Assembly (NCBI RefSeq): GCF_026210795.1 | Contig: NC_089429.1 | Span: forward strand, 4,216,001-4,280,000 | Source of the DNA: Rhizophagus irregularis | Lineage: Eukaryota > Glomeromycota > Glomeromycetes > Glomerales > Glomeraceae | DNA: 64,000 nt | Direction: 5' to 3' | Shown: one piece after another, positions 20,131 through 32,369 of the stretch | Layout: each line of letters starts with the position of its first letter | Numbering within the stretch: the stretch's first letter is position 1 | Program-made: the position numbers and the translations under genes | Notes under the pieces: generated by a model | Told to the model about the DNA's origin: nothing | Database searches by the model: none | What the model saw: only the letters and a program-made list of their open reading frames with translations

Positions 20131-22167
20131 TAGACAAATTTCTCAAAGTTCTTTTTTAGGTTTATATATATAATTAATTTGAAGGCGTTTTGGTTCAACG
20201 TTACTCAACAATTTACAGTTTAGTGATAAGCAACATTTATTTCTCGATTTATAATGATTTATTTATTTCGCAGTAAAAAAACGAATTCAATCTAGTTTGT
20301 GCTTAATAATGGTATGATGTGCAACCCTAGATCATTATTAAGCATTAAGAAAATTGATCATGTGATTTCACAACGACTTACAAATTAATCGACGGGCTTC
20401 CTTTAAACTTGGACTACTTGTCCTGGACCTAGTCGAAAATTTTAATTGGGAAGCCGGTGTGTTTGATTTTTTGTATTATATATTTTCTTTCCTGTTTCTT
20501 AAGAACGTACATAAATCATCATTATTATCTCATTTATTTTTTTCTTTAAATAGAATTTTAGAATTTTAGAATTTTAGAATTATTAAATTATTATTATTGG
20601 ATTTGGTTAAGATACTGTATAATATTAGAACTGCTATTGTATATAAATATTTTTATTATATTTGTGATATCTGTGAGGATGAAAAATGATAATACTTCAT
20701 ATACAGATGTACTTTTTGACTTTGTTAATGTTATGGAAAAAGTTCGGGTTGAGCGATTGAGTCGGTTCGTTCCATTCGGTTTGTACATCGGTTCTATATC
20801 GGGTTTGATAAATTTTGATAAGTACTGACTCGAATCTGGACTGAAGTGATAAAAACCGATTATGGAGCCGAACCGGTTTTTCGGGTTGACTCTGCTCAAC
20901 TCGAGTTTTCAATAGTATCGGTGCGAGTCATCACCGTCCCTCAGTAAAAATAAAACCAACATCTACAGGCTTTAATAAATATTGTGCCTTTTAAACAATT
21001 ACATTTTTAAAGTAAATATTGTTAATCACTGGATCGGCTTCTAACGTTTCACAGTCAGTTGGCAATAAATACAAACACTAAGCTTATTTACGGTATAGTA
21101 ATAAATCATACCATATATGCCTAGGGAAAACATGTTTATTATTGTAAAAAGGAGTACATTGTACGCGTATCAGATGTGCGTTTTTTTATAAGATTGGTAA
21201 GCACTAAAATTATTAAAACTTAATTATATATCATAAAATACACAGAAAAATAGAATAAGCAAAAAAGGTTGCACATTTGTTATGGTAAATAAGGAGTTGA
21301 CATTGTGTAATCATCAAATTTCGCGATATGCCGATTTTAAAAAGATTCGCGAATATGTTTTCTAGCACAAAACAATTTTATCCAATTAAATTCACTGAAG
21401 ATAAGAATCTGAACCGCCGGTGATCCACTGATACAGGATAAGGATGCTCTCACTCATCGATTTTTAAAATAAAACCTTCGTTTAAAGTTTTCTTTCACCC
21501 ATTCAGAGCACTTCCTGAAAATAATGCCAAAAAAAAAGATAATCACCGCGCACAAATATCAAATGTAATACATAGGAAATGTGGTATTGAAAAAAAAAAA
21601 TTTTTTTCTTTAATATTATAGTATGTATAGGTAGTACTGATCAGAATGGCACTTGCAATGATCATTGGCTAAACTGCGCACTGATCATTTGGTCTCGACT
21701 ATGATTCCGCATATACAATCATTTGGTAAAAACTAACGCTACGAAAAACTGGATTAATGGACTTTCTCTTCGTCTTTTCGTAAAATTAAAAATTTTGGTG
21801 AAATCTCACCGGCATGGAGAACTTCACATGTTAAAAGCCAAGTAACACGGAAAAGTATGTAAATATTTTTTTAGTGGCGTAAGTCGTACTGTCGTAGAAA
21901 AAAAAATCAGCATTTAAATAAACTGAGATATGTTCCAAATCGGATCTAGTCAGGTTTGGATTGAAATTAGCCTAGGAATATATGCATACCTTTATATAAC
22001 GATATAACGATTAATCCGTAACGGAATAATATTAACCACTTTATTATTAAAAGAAAAATAAACATATTATATATACATTTTTTTTTCTATTAACTAAACA
22101 TTAGGCAATTTTAGTCCAAGTTTTTTTTTTCATTATAATTTTTTTATACTTCACATTAAATTTATGA
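20131..22167. other. Intergenic between the two LtrA copies
   Basis: No gene is supported. 20745-20935 is a GC-richer patch with repeated TCGGTT/CGGGTTGA words on both strands, possibly an old MITE. The rest is unique-looking AT-rich DNA that should hold the promoter of copy A and the 3' end of copy B. Confidence 0.5.
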
Positions 22168-25167
22168 TTAACTCTCAAATATTAATTTATCATCCATCCC
22201 AATTTCTTTTTTGTTCTTTCTTTTTCTCAAAATTCCAGTACTCCAAGTTCCCTTATTTAAATCTTTATTCCCCCATCTCCATTTAATATATTTCTTATAT
22301 TCGGGATGTATTATAACATCATCTTCACATTTACCAAATAATGGTAATCCCTTTCTAAGTCTACCATAAGTTTCAACGATAATCAAAAATATTGAAAGCA
22401 TTGATGTTATAACAACCAAATTTAATGAATTAACTTTACTTAATGGTAACAATAAACAAATTGTTCCAATTATGAACCTCAAGATAATTCGATAAGACTA
22501 AATAAAAAAAAAACGATCGTGAATTTTTTTTTAAGAAAAAAAGGTAATTGATCAAAAAAATATCAATTTTGATGAAAAGTTTACCTTTGGAATTCTTAGA
22601 TAATTATCTTCGTCTAATCCTTTATGTAATACTCCAACTATGCCCATACAATATAACGAAATTGCTAATGTAGCACTATATAACCAAAATAATGGAGCAT
22701 TATGAGGATCATATGAATCATTATGTGAATCAACTTCTGTTGGAGTACTTTCGGAAGGAGAGTTACTTTCAGCTACTAATGCATGAGAACCGACTTCATT
22801 TGTTGGAATGCTATGAGCACCAGGAAAATCACGAAGTTGTACAATTTTTCCTAATGACGCTCTATAAAAAAAAACCTTTTAATTTTTTGATATTAAAAAT
22901 TTAAATTCGAAATTTAATAAAAGAAATGTACCCAAATGCAACCAACGCCATGTTCTAATAATAAAATAAAATTTGTTTTGTTAATAAAAATATTTTTTAC
23001 TTATTTTTTAAGTAAATCAAAAATAAATAAAAAAATAAAAAAATAAATTACCAAAGGAAAATGAGTCATTCCAAATAAAAGACCGGTAATAACATGTCTT
23101 CTTAAAGCATGTTGGAATTGTTTACTACCATCCACAATAAAATATATCCAATGTAGGTTATAAGTAATTAGCAATCCTAATATAGCCTATTAAACATTTT
23201 AAACCGATATTAATTATAAAAAATTCGAATCAAAATTTTTCAATAAACTTCAATTGTATTTTATTTCTGACCTTTCCAAGTTGACCATCAGGTTGTGGAT
23301 TATAACTGGTATATAAAACTCCAAGAACCTATTATAATAAATTAATTTACACAATTTATAAGCTCCGAAATAAATTATTCGCGTTATAATAATTAAGACT
23401 TATTCATTACTTACGCCTTCACCCAAAGCTATAATTGCGAATAATCCTAATCTTTCACTATAATGTTCAATATTTAAAGCAGGTCTATATTGATTTGTAT
23501 CAAATATTATGAATAAATCTTTCCATTTCCATTGATATTCTGTACCGCGAGTTCTCATTGCTTTATGTGGTGCACGACTTGTAATTGTTGAAGATGGCGA
23601 GATAGGCGAGGTAGGTGATGATGAAGTAGTTGGAGAAGTAGGTGAAGAAGGATCATTTGCAGGTGTATTCTCACGTGTTGTATCAACAACAATTTCATCT
23701 TGAGTTTTTGTTTTTCTTCCAAATCGAAGATATAATGGCATTATTTTAGTCCATAACATTTCTATTTTTAAAGAAATAAATGAGTATTTCATGAAATTTT
23801 CAAAGAAAAAAGAATCATAAAAAAAAAATATTCAATTACCAATCGCAATCGCGATCCACATTGCTATATTAACCCAATTACTTGGAACAAATATTGCTAC
23901 AATCCAAATTACACATGGAATAAAAACTCCCCACGCAATATTCATAAATGATGCGCGAAATAATGGAATCCATGTTGCATGTAATATATGTAAAAATACA
24001 AATACCATGCGCGCAATAATGAACGACACTTAAATGGTTTTAAAGAAATAAATATTAAAAAAATAGAGATACCATTTTAAATACAATTATAGTATAAATT
24101 TTCGTAATTACCGAGATAAATTGATACATTTTCATGGAATATATCCGTTGCATGTGTGCCCATTATAATTACAAGTATCATCTCCTATTCATTATTATGT
24201 AGTTTTTCTTTGTTTAACATTTAAAACATTTTTTAAAAGATATCGTAAAACAAATAACTTACAAATAAAAAGAAAAACTTCTCAAATATATCGTCTGAAC
24301 TATACCGATTCATGTACATAGCCATATCCAACCATATTTTGTAAATAGGATAACTAAAAAAAAAGGTTAATTTCTTTAGTTTAATGCTCTCCGTCACGTA
24401 AAACATTTTATATTATAATACTTACAAAGTTAAAATAAATCTTTCAATGTTAGTACCAGAAATATCTTCAACTAAATCATGACCTAAATTTCCGATAACA
24501 GCTACAAATATTAAATCCCAAAATAATTCCGTAAAACTGACTCTTCTTTCTTCGGCTTCTCTATGTAAGTTTCCATTATGCCAATACTGTCTTATTTTAG
24601 GTTGTCTCATTATTCTATCGTATTTATGTTCATCTTCGGATGAATCGTCGTCTTCTATTATTTCAAGATTTTGTTGTAATGGACCAAATGTATGTATTGT
24701 AGCATGAATTGTTTGTTCTCCATTTTTTGAAGTGTCATGATGACCTAATTGTGATAATTCTCCAACAAGTTTATCAAGTTGATTTGATACGGATTCTGAA
24801 CGTGCTAAAGCTTCTTTACGTTCTCGTTCCAATTGCTCAGAATGTGATTTCAATTCATCAATTTTTGCTTTCAATGCCGCTACCTATCAATAAAATAAAG
24901 AATTAACATTTTGAACATCATCCAATCGATATTTTAATTCAATTTACCAACATGTTCAGGGCTACCAAGTACGCAACAATTAGGAGCATTTCCACTTATT
25001 ATATTTTCTTCTTTATCGACAATCAACAATTTTGTACCTCCAATTTGAAATTTCTTTGAATATTCAAATGGAACATCCGGAATTTCCTGTGCAACCACTA
25101 CTTCTACATCGTTACTTTTGGGAATGTTTGAATTTCCCGATTCATTATTATTATCTTGTACTGTCAT
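22168..25167 (-). CDS. LtrA-family membrane protein, copy B
   Basis: Eleven exons: 25167-24952, 24883-24426, 24353-24263, 24184-24112, 24028-23840, 23761-23415, 23328-23272, 23186-23052, 22954-22932, 22861-22585, 22497-22168, giving 731 residues. Exons 3, 4, 5, 7, 8, 9 and 10 have exactly the lengths found in copy A, including the 23-base exon 9. The signature RRVSFTELFWDLIFVAVIGN is identical to copy A. Differences concentrate in the N terminus (about 26 residues shorter), the Pro/Ser/Thr loop and the C-terminal tail. The first donor is GTTGGT where copy A has GTAAGT, at the same codon; this is a weaker site and could lower splicing. Introns differ much more than exons, so both copies have been kept under selection since an old duplication. 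Confidence 0.9.
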
Positions 25168-25495
25168 AATGACAAAAAATTATTTTTTGATTATTTAGAA
25201 GCAATACGTACATATATATACGTATATTTAGTGTAATGGCGTTCTTGTTCAACCTTACTCAAATAACTTTAATTCAACGATGAACAACATTTATTTCTCG
25301 ATTTAGGTAATAAAAAAAAAATATATAAAACTTATTATAAATCCTATCGTACAAAAAAATTAATAAACAAATAACAGGATTTGTCATGTAAAATTTTATT
25401 AACCGAAAAAGTATAAAATGATTTTCGTTTCTTCGCGAAACGTGAATTTTTAATTTACAAAAAAATATGTCACCCATAGAAATATTATACAATCA

Positions 25496-26972
25496 TCATA
25501 TAAGTGACCATACAGTTGAAATATTCTTAATTTTAGTATTCCCAGAATTTATCAATTTCTCCCTAGCATTTTTAATACGTCTTGTGAATCTACTTTGTAT
25601 TCTTGCACAACCTCTAGGTCCAGACACGAACCAATCAGCATTAATTAAGACCAACTTATCCAAAATTCCTTGTACTCCACTTCCTTCTAATTCCCACTTA
25701 ATTTTTTCATCATAATCATTCTTTAAATCGTCCAAAGCATTTAAAGATATCCAAGTATTTAATTTAATAGTACTATTAAGTGTACGAATAGCTTGGTGAT
25801 GTTCTTCTCTAATATTATAAAAACTAGCAGATTGAGCTTTATCATAATTACCATGTAAAGGATAATCAGTAGCAAAATAAATATTATCTATTTTATGTTC
25901 TAAAGTAAAATTTTTTATCCAAGAAACCAAACTTGTTGAACATTTTGATAATAATTTAATATTACTATTTTCAATCCTCCAATGAATTGCCAAATAATTA
26001 TCAAGTTTTTTCATAATATTATTTTGAATATTAATTAAATTTTTTGAATAAGGTATAACAGGAAAATTTAATTAAAAGCATAGGTAAATTATGTTTAATT
26101 AATAATACTTTAGAATTAGTTTGTAATTCTTTTAACATAAAATTTTCAATTTTTGTATAATTTTCTGTAGGTGGATATAAAACATTTACACCTAAATAAA
26201 TTCTTTTAAATGTTATATTAGAATTTAATTTTAAATTAAACATTCACTATTATTTAAATAATTAATTTTAGGTTCTTCATTTTCAACAAAAAATGGTTTT
26301 CCTCTTGGTGCAATATGAGCATGAAATGTATCAGGTTTTTCTTCTAATTCTTTCGTCCATTTCATAAAATCTTGTTGAGTTATAAATTGTACTGTAGGAA
26401 AGATTTGTTGTAATCCATCTATATCATAATAAAATGAAAATGGGAATGGTCGACATACATGCATTCTTGATCCGCCAACATTTGGCAAGACTACCGTACG
26501 ATTTAAACGTTGGGCAATTTGTATGGATGATTCAAAATGCATATTCGCTTGAGTTTCTTGTTCTAATAAATGATAAGCCAAAAGGAATTTACATTCGTCT
26601 TTACCGCAATATTTTCGATTAATTAGACCATCACGTGATTCTTGAACAATTTTCGTGTCCTAATCAAAAAACCCTCAAATTTAAGTAACACTTTTTCAAA
26701 TGACTCTAATGAGACTCTAATGACTCTATCTAAAGAACTTTAATACTCACGTTATCATTTGATAAAATTGGTGTGGGAATGTTGCTGGGAGAAGTTTCAT
26801 TTTCTAATTTTAATTCACCAAATAAATTTTTTTGTCCATAAAATAAAATAAATAATAAATTCGATAATCCTAATATAAAGAATACTATGATTATAAATTT
26901 CTTCGTAAAAAAGTATGATGATGTGAACGAGATTTGATTTTGAGTAATCTTTATATTATTATTATCTACCAT
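25496..26972 (-). CDS. O-fucosyltransferase-like type II membrane glycosyltransferase, frame disturbed
   Basis: Exon 1 (26972-26751) encodes a short cytosolic tail and a membrane anchor (residues 25-46, FIIIVFFILGLSNLLFILFY). A 91-base intron (GTGAGT..TTAG) leads to exon 2 at 26659. It reads ..FLLAYHLLEQETQANMHFES.., a region like the N-terminal Rossmann lobe of fungal GDP-fucose O-fucosyltransferase-like proteins (RTVVLPNVGGSRMHVCRP). The C-terminal part has LAIHWRIE (the His-x-Arg motif of the family), YFATDYP and DWFVSGPRGCARIQSRFTRR. Between them, about 26231-26065, the coding frame is shifted: the first frame meets TAA at 26231-26233, the homologous-looking text continues one frame over, and returns to the first frame near a T run at about 26067. 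Either two compensating indels (real or sequence errors) or a young pseudogene. It would act in the Golgi/ER lumen if functional. Confidence 0.65.
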
Positions 26973-27790
26973 ATTTTTTTTTTTACATATACAGTATGTA
27001 CGTGTGAGTACGTATAATGTATACGTGAAAAAAAAATGATCCTAAAGAGGTTAAAGAGGGTATAAAAGAAACAAAAACTTTTAAAAAAAAATTCTTTTTT
27101 TTTTCAAAAAAAAAAACAAAAACAAAAACAAAGTAATTAAATAAATAAGATTAACGAATTCGTGTTTATATATATTTAGGCATTCTTTATTGTAAAATAT
27201 ATTTAGATAATAACTTTATCCAATTATAGTCATTGTCCATCTTTGATGATGAAGAATAATAATTATAGTTACAAATTCCTTTGAAACGGAAAGAATAAAT
27301 AGAAGCATTTTATTATAATACATTTTAACTAAATTATTTTAGGTTTAACGTGTAGTGCCCCTAGACGATGATCGGCCTAAATTACTGGCCCATTTTTATT
27401 AATGTCTTAAGGGCGGTACCAGCACTTGTACCAACTATACTTTCTTTATATAGTAATTAATTATGATCCCCGGGCATAACAAATAAAGTATATGATTTCA
27501 TTGTATAACGGATGGTTACATATAAACTCCTTATCGTTTCGAAATTGCATTATAAAAGATAATTCACATGATTTGATTTTGTCATCGAAATTTCGTTGGT
27601 GTAATAATAAAAATAAAAAAAACATTCGCTCATGTGATATAAATAATTAAATTGTGTGACAAATGAGATCTCACGGGATGATAACGAGTGATGTATTGTT
27701 AATCATGTAATTTATTGCTAAAAAAAAAACCATACAAATATTTATTTATATAACATCCTACAAATTTACCCAACAATTTAGTCATAATAT
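26973..27790. other. Intergenic
   Basis: Promoter side of the fucosyltransferase-like gene and 3' side of the F-box gene. Contains A/T runs at 27030-27140 and nothing else recognisable. Confidence 0.5.
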
Positions 27791-29647
27791 TTAATATTCA
27801 TAAAAAGGATTAACAACATCTATAGGATCAGAAATCTCAGGTATCAATCTCATCAATTCTTCTAAATATATATAACCAGAATATTCTTTTGATTTCATAC
27901 CATCATAATAATTGTTACCATCATTATCATCATCATCATCATCATCATCACCATCATCATCATTATTATTATTACTACCACCACTATCAAGAAAATAATC
28001 ATCATTCAAATAATTACTATTAAAACTAAACTTTCTTAAAGATTTCTTTTTTTCAACATATTCTAATAATACTTTAAAATGTTGATTGGTTATCAATTCT
28101 TTATTATGAAAAGTTATTTCTTTCAATGAAGCCTCACAATTTTCCAATAAGAATTTTTTCAAATCTTTACTTGATATCAAAAGATCTAATTCCAATATCT
28201 TTAATGTTATAGGAATTTGTTTAACTAAATCCCAAATAATATTTTCATCAAAATAAATTTGTAATCTATCAATTGTAGTAGTAGTGACGATAGGAATATT
28301 TGAAGATTTTAATTTTAAATGATATAAATTTTGTAATTCTGAGAATAATTTTAAACAAGATATCAAATTATTATTATCTATTATCATTGATATATGAGTT
28401 ATATTTGGACAATTTAAAGAAATTGTTGGAATAAAATCGTTCGATAAAGAAAATATAGTAAGAGTTTCAACAGATTTGTTTGAATATTCCAATAAAGTTT
28501 GTAATACCTTACAAGAATCTTCAGATCTATGTGGATAACCTTCCTTTGGTAAGAAGAAAATATTTTTAAGATTAAATTTGATGATCGTATTCTTTGAAAC
28601 AGATTCAAAAGTGATTTTATCTTCTCTCGTTAAAATATTACTATTATTATCAACTAGAAAATCTTGATAAGGTACTACTGGTAATTCTATCGTATGCAAA
28701 CATTTTAATTCCAATATTAATAAAAAGAAATGATCAATAGTAATTTGAAATTCCAATCTCAAGAATGTTAAACTATTGGCTTGAGTGATTAAAGAAGGAT
28801 GAAATCTCTTATAAGTGAAAGTATCAGTTGAATCTGAAATATCCAATGTCTCCAAATTTTTTTGTTGTTCAATAACTTTTGTGAATAATTTCATAATCTC
28901 TTTAGAATCATTTGTTGGTATAAAAGGTTTATAATCTAAACATAAACATTTAATATTTTTATTATTTGATATAAGAGAATTTAATAAATTCTTTGTTAAA
29001 GAAATCAAATGATTTAATTCATTAAAATTAACAAAATCACTAAAATCAAATTGTTCAAAATGATATTCTATATCAAATTCTTGAACTTGTGATAATACTT
29101 CAATTGATCCACCATAACTTGTTATATCAACAAATTTAATATCTTCATCATTAATTAAATACATTGTATGATAATTAATATGAAAGAATATATTTTTCAT
29201 TTTATTAATTTGATTAAAAAATAAATTTCCAAATATTTCATTTGTAAGAATTTCTTGAGTTTCTGGTTTTTGATTATTATTTTCATCATACCAACAATTT
29301 ATTGAATATAAAATTCTTACATATTCAAAATCAATAAGAAATTTATGATATTCAATAGAAGATGATGTTGTTAAATAACTATTATCAGTAGTTATAATAT
29401 TTTCATTAAGTAAATAATTAATACGATCTTTTGGTAAACATTTTATATATGTTTTTATAATTGATGATAATTTATTTGTTGGAAGGGTAAAAGAAAAAGG
29501 ATTGCTCCATAATTTTGGTATAATTAAATGAAAGCAAAAATGATTTACAAATAAACATGAATATAATGTTATTCTATCTTCAACAAAATGAAATATATCA
29601 TTAATGCAGTCTGCTGGTAATTTTACAATAGGTTTATTATGTGACAT
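27791..29647 (-). CDS. F-box protein with LRR-like C-terminal region (618 aa)
   Basis: Single uninterrupted frame. The F-box is at about residues 9-50: LPADCINDIFHFVEDRITLY then CLFVNHFCFHLIIPKLWSNP, the form seen in fungal F-box proteins. The remainder alternates Leu/Ile-rich stretches (for example LKCLHTIELPVVP, LKILELDLLISS, LEYVEKKKSLRKFSF) that suggest a leucine-rich-repeat-like substrate-binding solenoid. Near the C terminus (about 555-590) is an Asn/Asp run encoded by a TCA/ATC triplet repeat at 27915-27975. F-box proteins bind Skp1 through the F-box and recruit substrates to SCF ubiquitin ligases; the substrate here is unknown. The gene is intronless. Confidence 0.85.
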   Translation of the reverse strand: MSHNKPIVKLPADCINDIFHFVEDRITLYSCLFVNHFCFHLIIPKLWSNPFSFTLPTNKLSSIIKTYIKCLPKDRINYLLNENIITTDNSYLTTSSSIEYHKFLIDFEYVRILYSINCWYDENNNQKPETQEILTNEIFGNLFFNQINKMKNIFFHINYHTMYLINDEDIKFVDITSYGGSIEVLSQVQEFDIEYHFEQFDFSDFVNFNELNHLISLTKNLLNSLISNNKNIKCLCLDYKPFIPTNDSKEIMKLFTKVIEQQKNLETLDISDSTDTFTYKRFHPSLITQANSLTFLRLEFQITIDHFFLLILELKCLHTIELPVVPYQDFLVDNNSNILTREDKITFESVSKNTIIKFNLKNIFFLPKEGYPHRSEDSCKVLQTLLEYSNKSVETLTIFSLSNDFIPTISLNCPNITHISMIIDNNNLISCLKLFSELQNLYHLKLKSSNIPIVTTTTIDRLQIYFDENIIWDLVKQIPITLKILELDLLISSKDLKKFLLENCEASLKEITFHNKELITNQHFKVLLEYVEKKKSLRKFSFNSNYLNDDYFLDSGGSNNNNDDDGDDDDDDDDNDGNNYYDGMKSKEYSGYIYLEELMRLIPEISDPIDVVNPFYEY

Positions 29648-32369
29648 TTTTTTTTAAAAAAAATCAAAAAAATGTTTCAGAAAGAGAGGGAAAATGAAGA
29701 ATTAATGTAACGTAGGCTATTTTTATTTATTTATATATTCGTAATCTTGTCGTAAGCTTACGCCACTGTCGGTCTGTCGGTACAATTTCGGAGTACCGTG
29801 TCAAGGTTACACAATTTGATGTGATTCATGCATATTAGCCGACATTTTTAGTAAAAAACCATTTGTTTTTTTAGAAGTAATAATATGTTATTTATTCCGA
29901 GATGGAAACCAAATAAGGAAAAATCGGAGCAATAACGCAGTTAATGTCGATACAAAAAGAATTTTTAGGTTTTCCAAAATTGAACTCATTAAATAGTAGT
30001 TTAAGTTTAGCCGTTTAGGCTATTATAAATTATTAAAAAATATGAATAATAATAATAATAAAAAGAAAATAGGTTAGATGATTTTCATTAAATTAAAAAT
30101 ATATATTAAAAATTTGATCTAAAAATATTTTGTTATTATTTAGTTAAGGTCTACAAATACCATTTTATCAACGATAATCGCTACTCATTTAAAGTTTGAG
30201 GTTTGCAACATTTTTAATATCCGGAAATTTAATAATTTTACTCCATCCAATAACTGAGGAATGCTGCGGTGACCAATAGGAATTAATGATACCTTAATAC
30301 CGATTTCAATATTAAAGATATCGGTATATTACTAATCGACTGAATAATAGCTATTTAATGTTGGAGTAACAATAGAATAATATTTATATATATAAAAATT
30401 TTTTTTTTTATTATACACGCAGTATAATACATATACTGTAATATTATGTGAGCGCTATTTTCAATATAAATCTTTACACTTCTAACTAAATGTGAAGAAC
30501 AATCGATCGTATGATCTCCAAAATAATAATTTTTGTGTAACAAAAATATGAGAGAGTGACGGAAGGGGTCAAATAATAAACAAATAAGAATGCATGCTAA
30601 TTTAAGTTAATTCCAATCATGATCTATTTTAAAGTATCCCTTATTTGCAATCAACCCCTGAGTGATGATGTCACATGATCCAATTATTGTTTTCGTACAC
30701 TCTAATAAATAATTTACTTACGAATCCCTGAATCCCTGCAGGTTCTAGAATCAAATTCATTAATCTTTTAACCGGATTGATCCGTATCTGGTGAAACGCT
30801 AAAATAATTGTACGAATGCATCATGAACATCTGGCTAAAAGTTCAAAAAGTTTAATAAATTTGATGATTGTGCAATGATCATCTTTGTAATTATGATCCT
30901 AAATGAGGAAATTAGATTAGATTAAGTTCGACGCCTCAATCCAATCCATTCAAATTGTTCCAATTTGAGGCCAACGATAATAACCTTTTAATAATGTTTA
31001 TTAGTAAAGTTATACAAGGATCTCAATATGTAATTCAATCCAATTCAAAGTTGATCAGCAATCCAATCCAGGGATCATAATTGACTAAACCTTCCATTTC
31101 CCAATATTCTATAAATGTTTTCTTCTGTTCTATTGCATTTCTATTTGGTTATTTATCCAATCGTTGTGATCATATTCTTCGTTCATTCTCATTATCACGT
31201 TATATTCTTGCATTATTGTTGGTGTGAAAACACGTTCTCTTTACTAAAGCGAATTCTGTTTATAATTTAGCATGATATTATACCGCTGGTATAAAGTGCC
31301 CCTAGCCAGGAATGTACTAAGATAAATTACCGAATAAAATGTTAGCAAATTTTATGGTTTTGATAAATTACCAAATTAAATAAATAACAGTTGTAATGTA
31401 TCAATATCAATAAGATTACATCCTGCCAATGGTATAATATTACCGAATAGTGGATATAATACCCCTCGTTCACATAGTTTTAAAATAAATCATTAATTTT
31501 ATGAATAGAATAAATGCACATATTTTATTTCCCATGAAACGAATATGATTCATCTTTACAAAATTGTATTTAGCGTCATGACATTGTAGAGGATTTTTCT
31601 TTTTCTTTATCATACATTATCATCGGCTATTGAAGACTCATGTAAAATGCTTATTAAATATTATGTAAAGATCTAATGCAAAATATTTTATTAAGAAATT
31701 CTCTGTACAAGGATTTATAATAAGGACAAGATTCAGCTGAAAATAAACAGAGTGGAGTAAAATTACCATACAATTTTATAGAAAATCCATGGGTCGAAAC
31801 ACGTAGTATACCCAGGTAATGATACGGCAAGTACTAGAGGATTTATTATATAAAATTATTATTAATGTTTAATCATGAACTAATTGGAGATTAGTATTAG
31901 ACAATGTGCTACATGGTAATTAAAATTTGGCATACATTTGCTTTATTACCAGAAGTCATTTTAGATCTTGAAATTTTGAATTGAGAAAACTAATGCACCA
32001 TTTTAGTTAAATTTGATACCTGTTATACCTGTTGTAGTCCAACCACTTTATCCTAAATTAAAATCTTCAATTTAGAGATATAATAAATGAATAACTGAAT
32101 ACCCATCAAGTTTGGAAAATTTGAAACTTACCACTATGAGTTTACTTACTCCAAATATATTTATGTTAATTTGATTGAAATATGATCCAGGTAAACCTGG
32201 CTATACCAAATTGACTTTATTCCAAAAACATTAATGCAGAAATGCAGATTTGGCTATTTTGGTTTACATACTTCCAAATATGTTCTCCTACATTAATATA
32301 TATAGTAAATAATAATAAAATATAAATTTTATTAATATAATAAATAAATAAATAATATATACAATATAT
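29648..32369. other. Intergenic between the two F-box genes (2.7 kb)
   Basis: No gene, tandem repeat or clear terminal inverted repeat was found. It is AT-rich with scattered short frames only. The sequence TAAAGTGCCCCTAG near 31296 resembles GTAGTGCCCCTAG near 27355, but no paired end was found. Confidence 0.5.

Noticed and set aside
20745-20935. tRNA-like or SINE-like sequence (GGTTCG words)
   Set aside because: No cloverleaf, A box plus B box spacing or poly-A tail could be formed.
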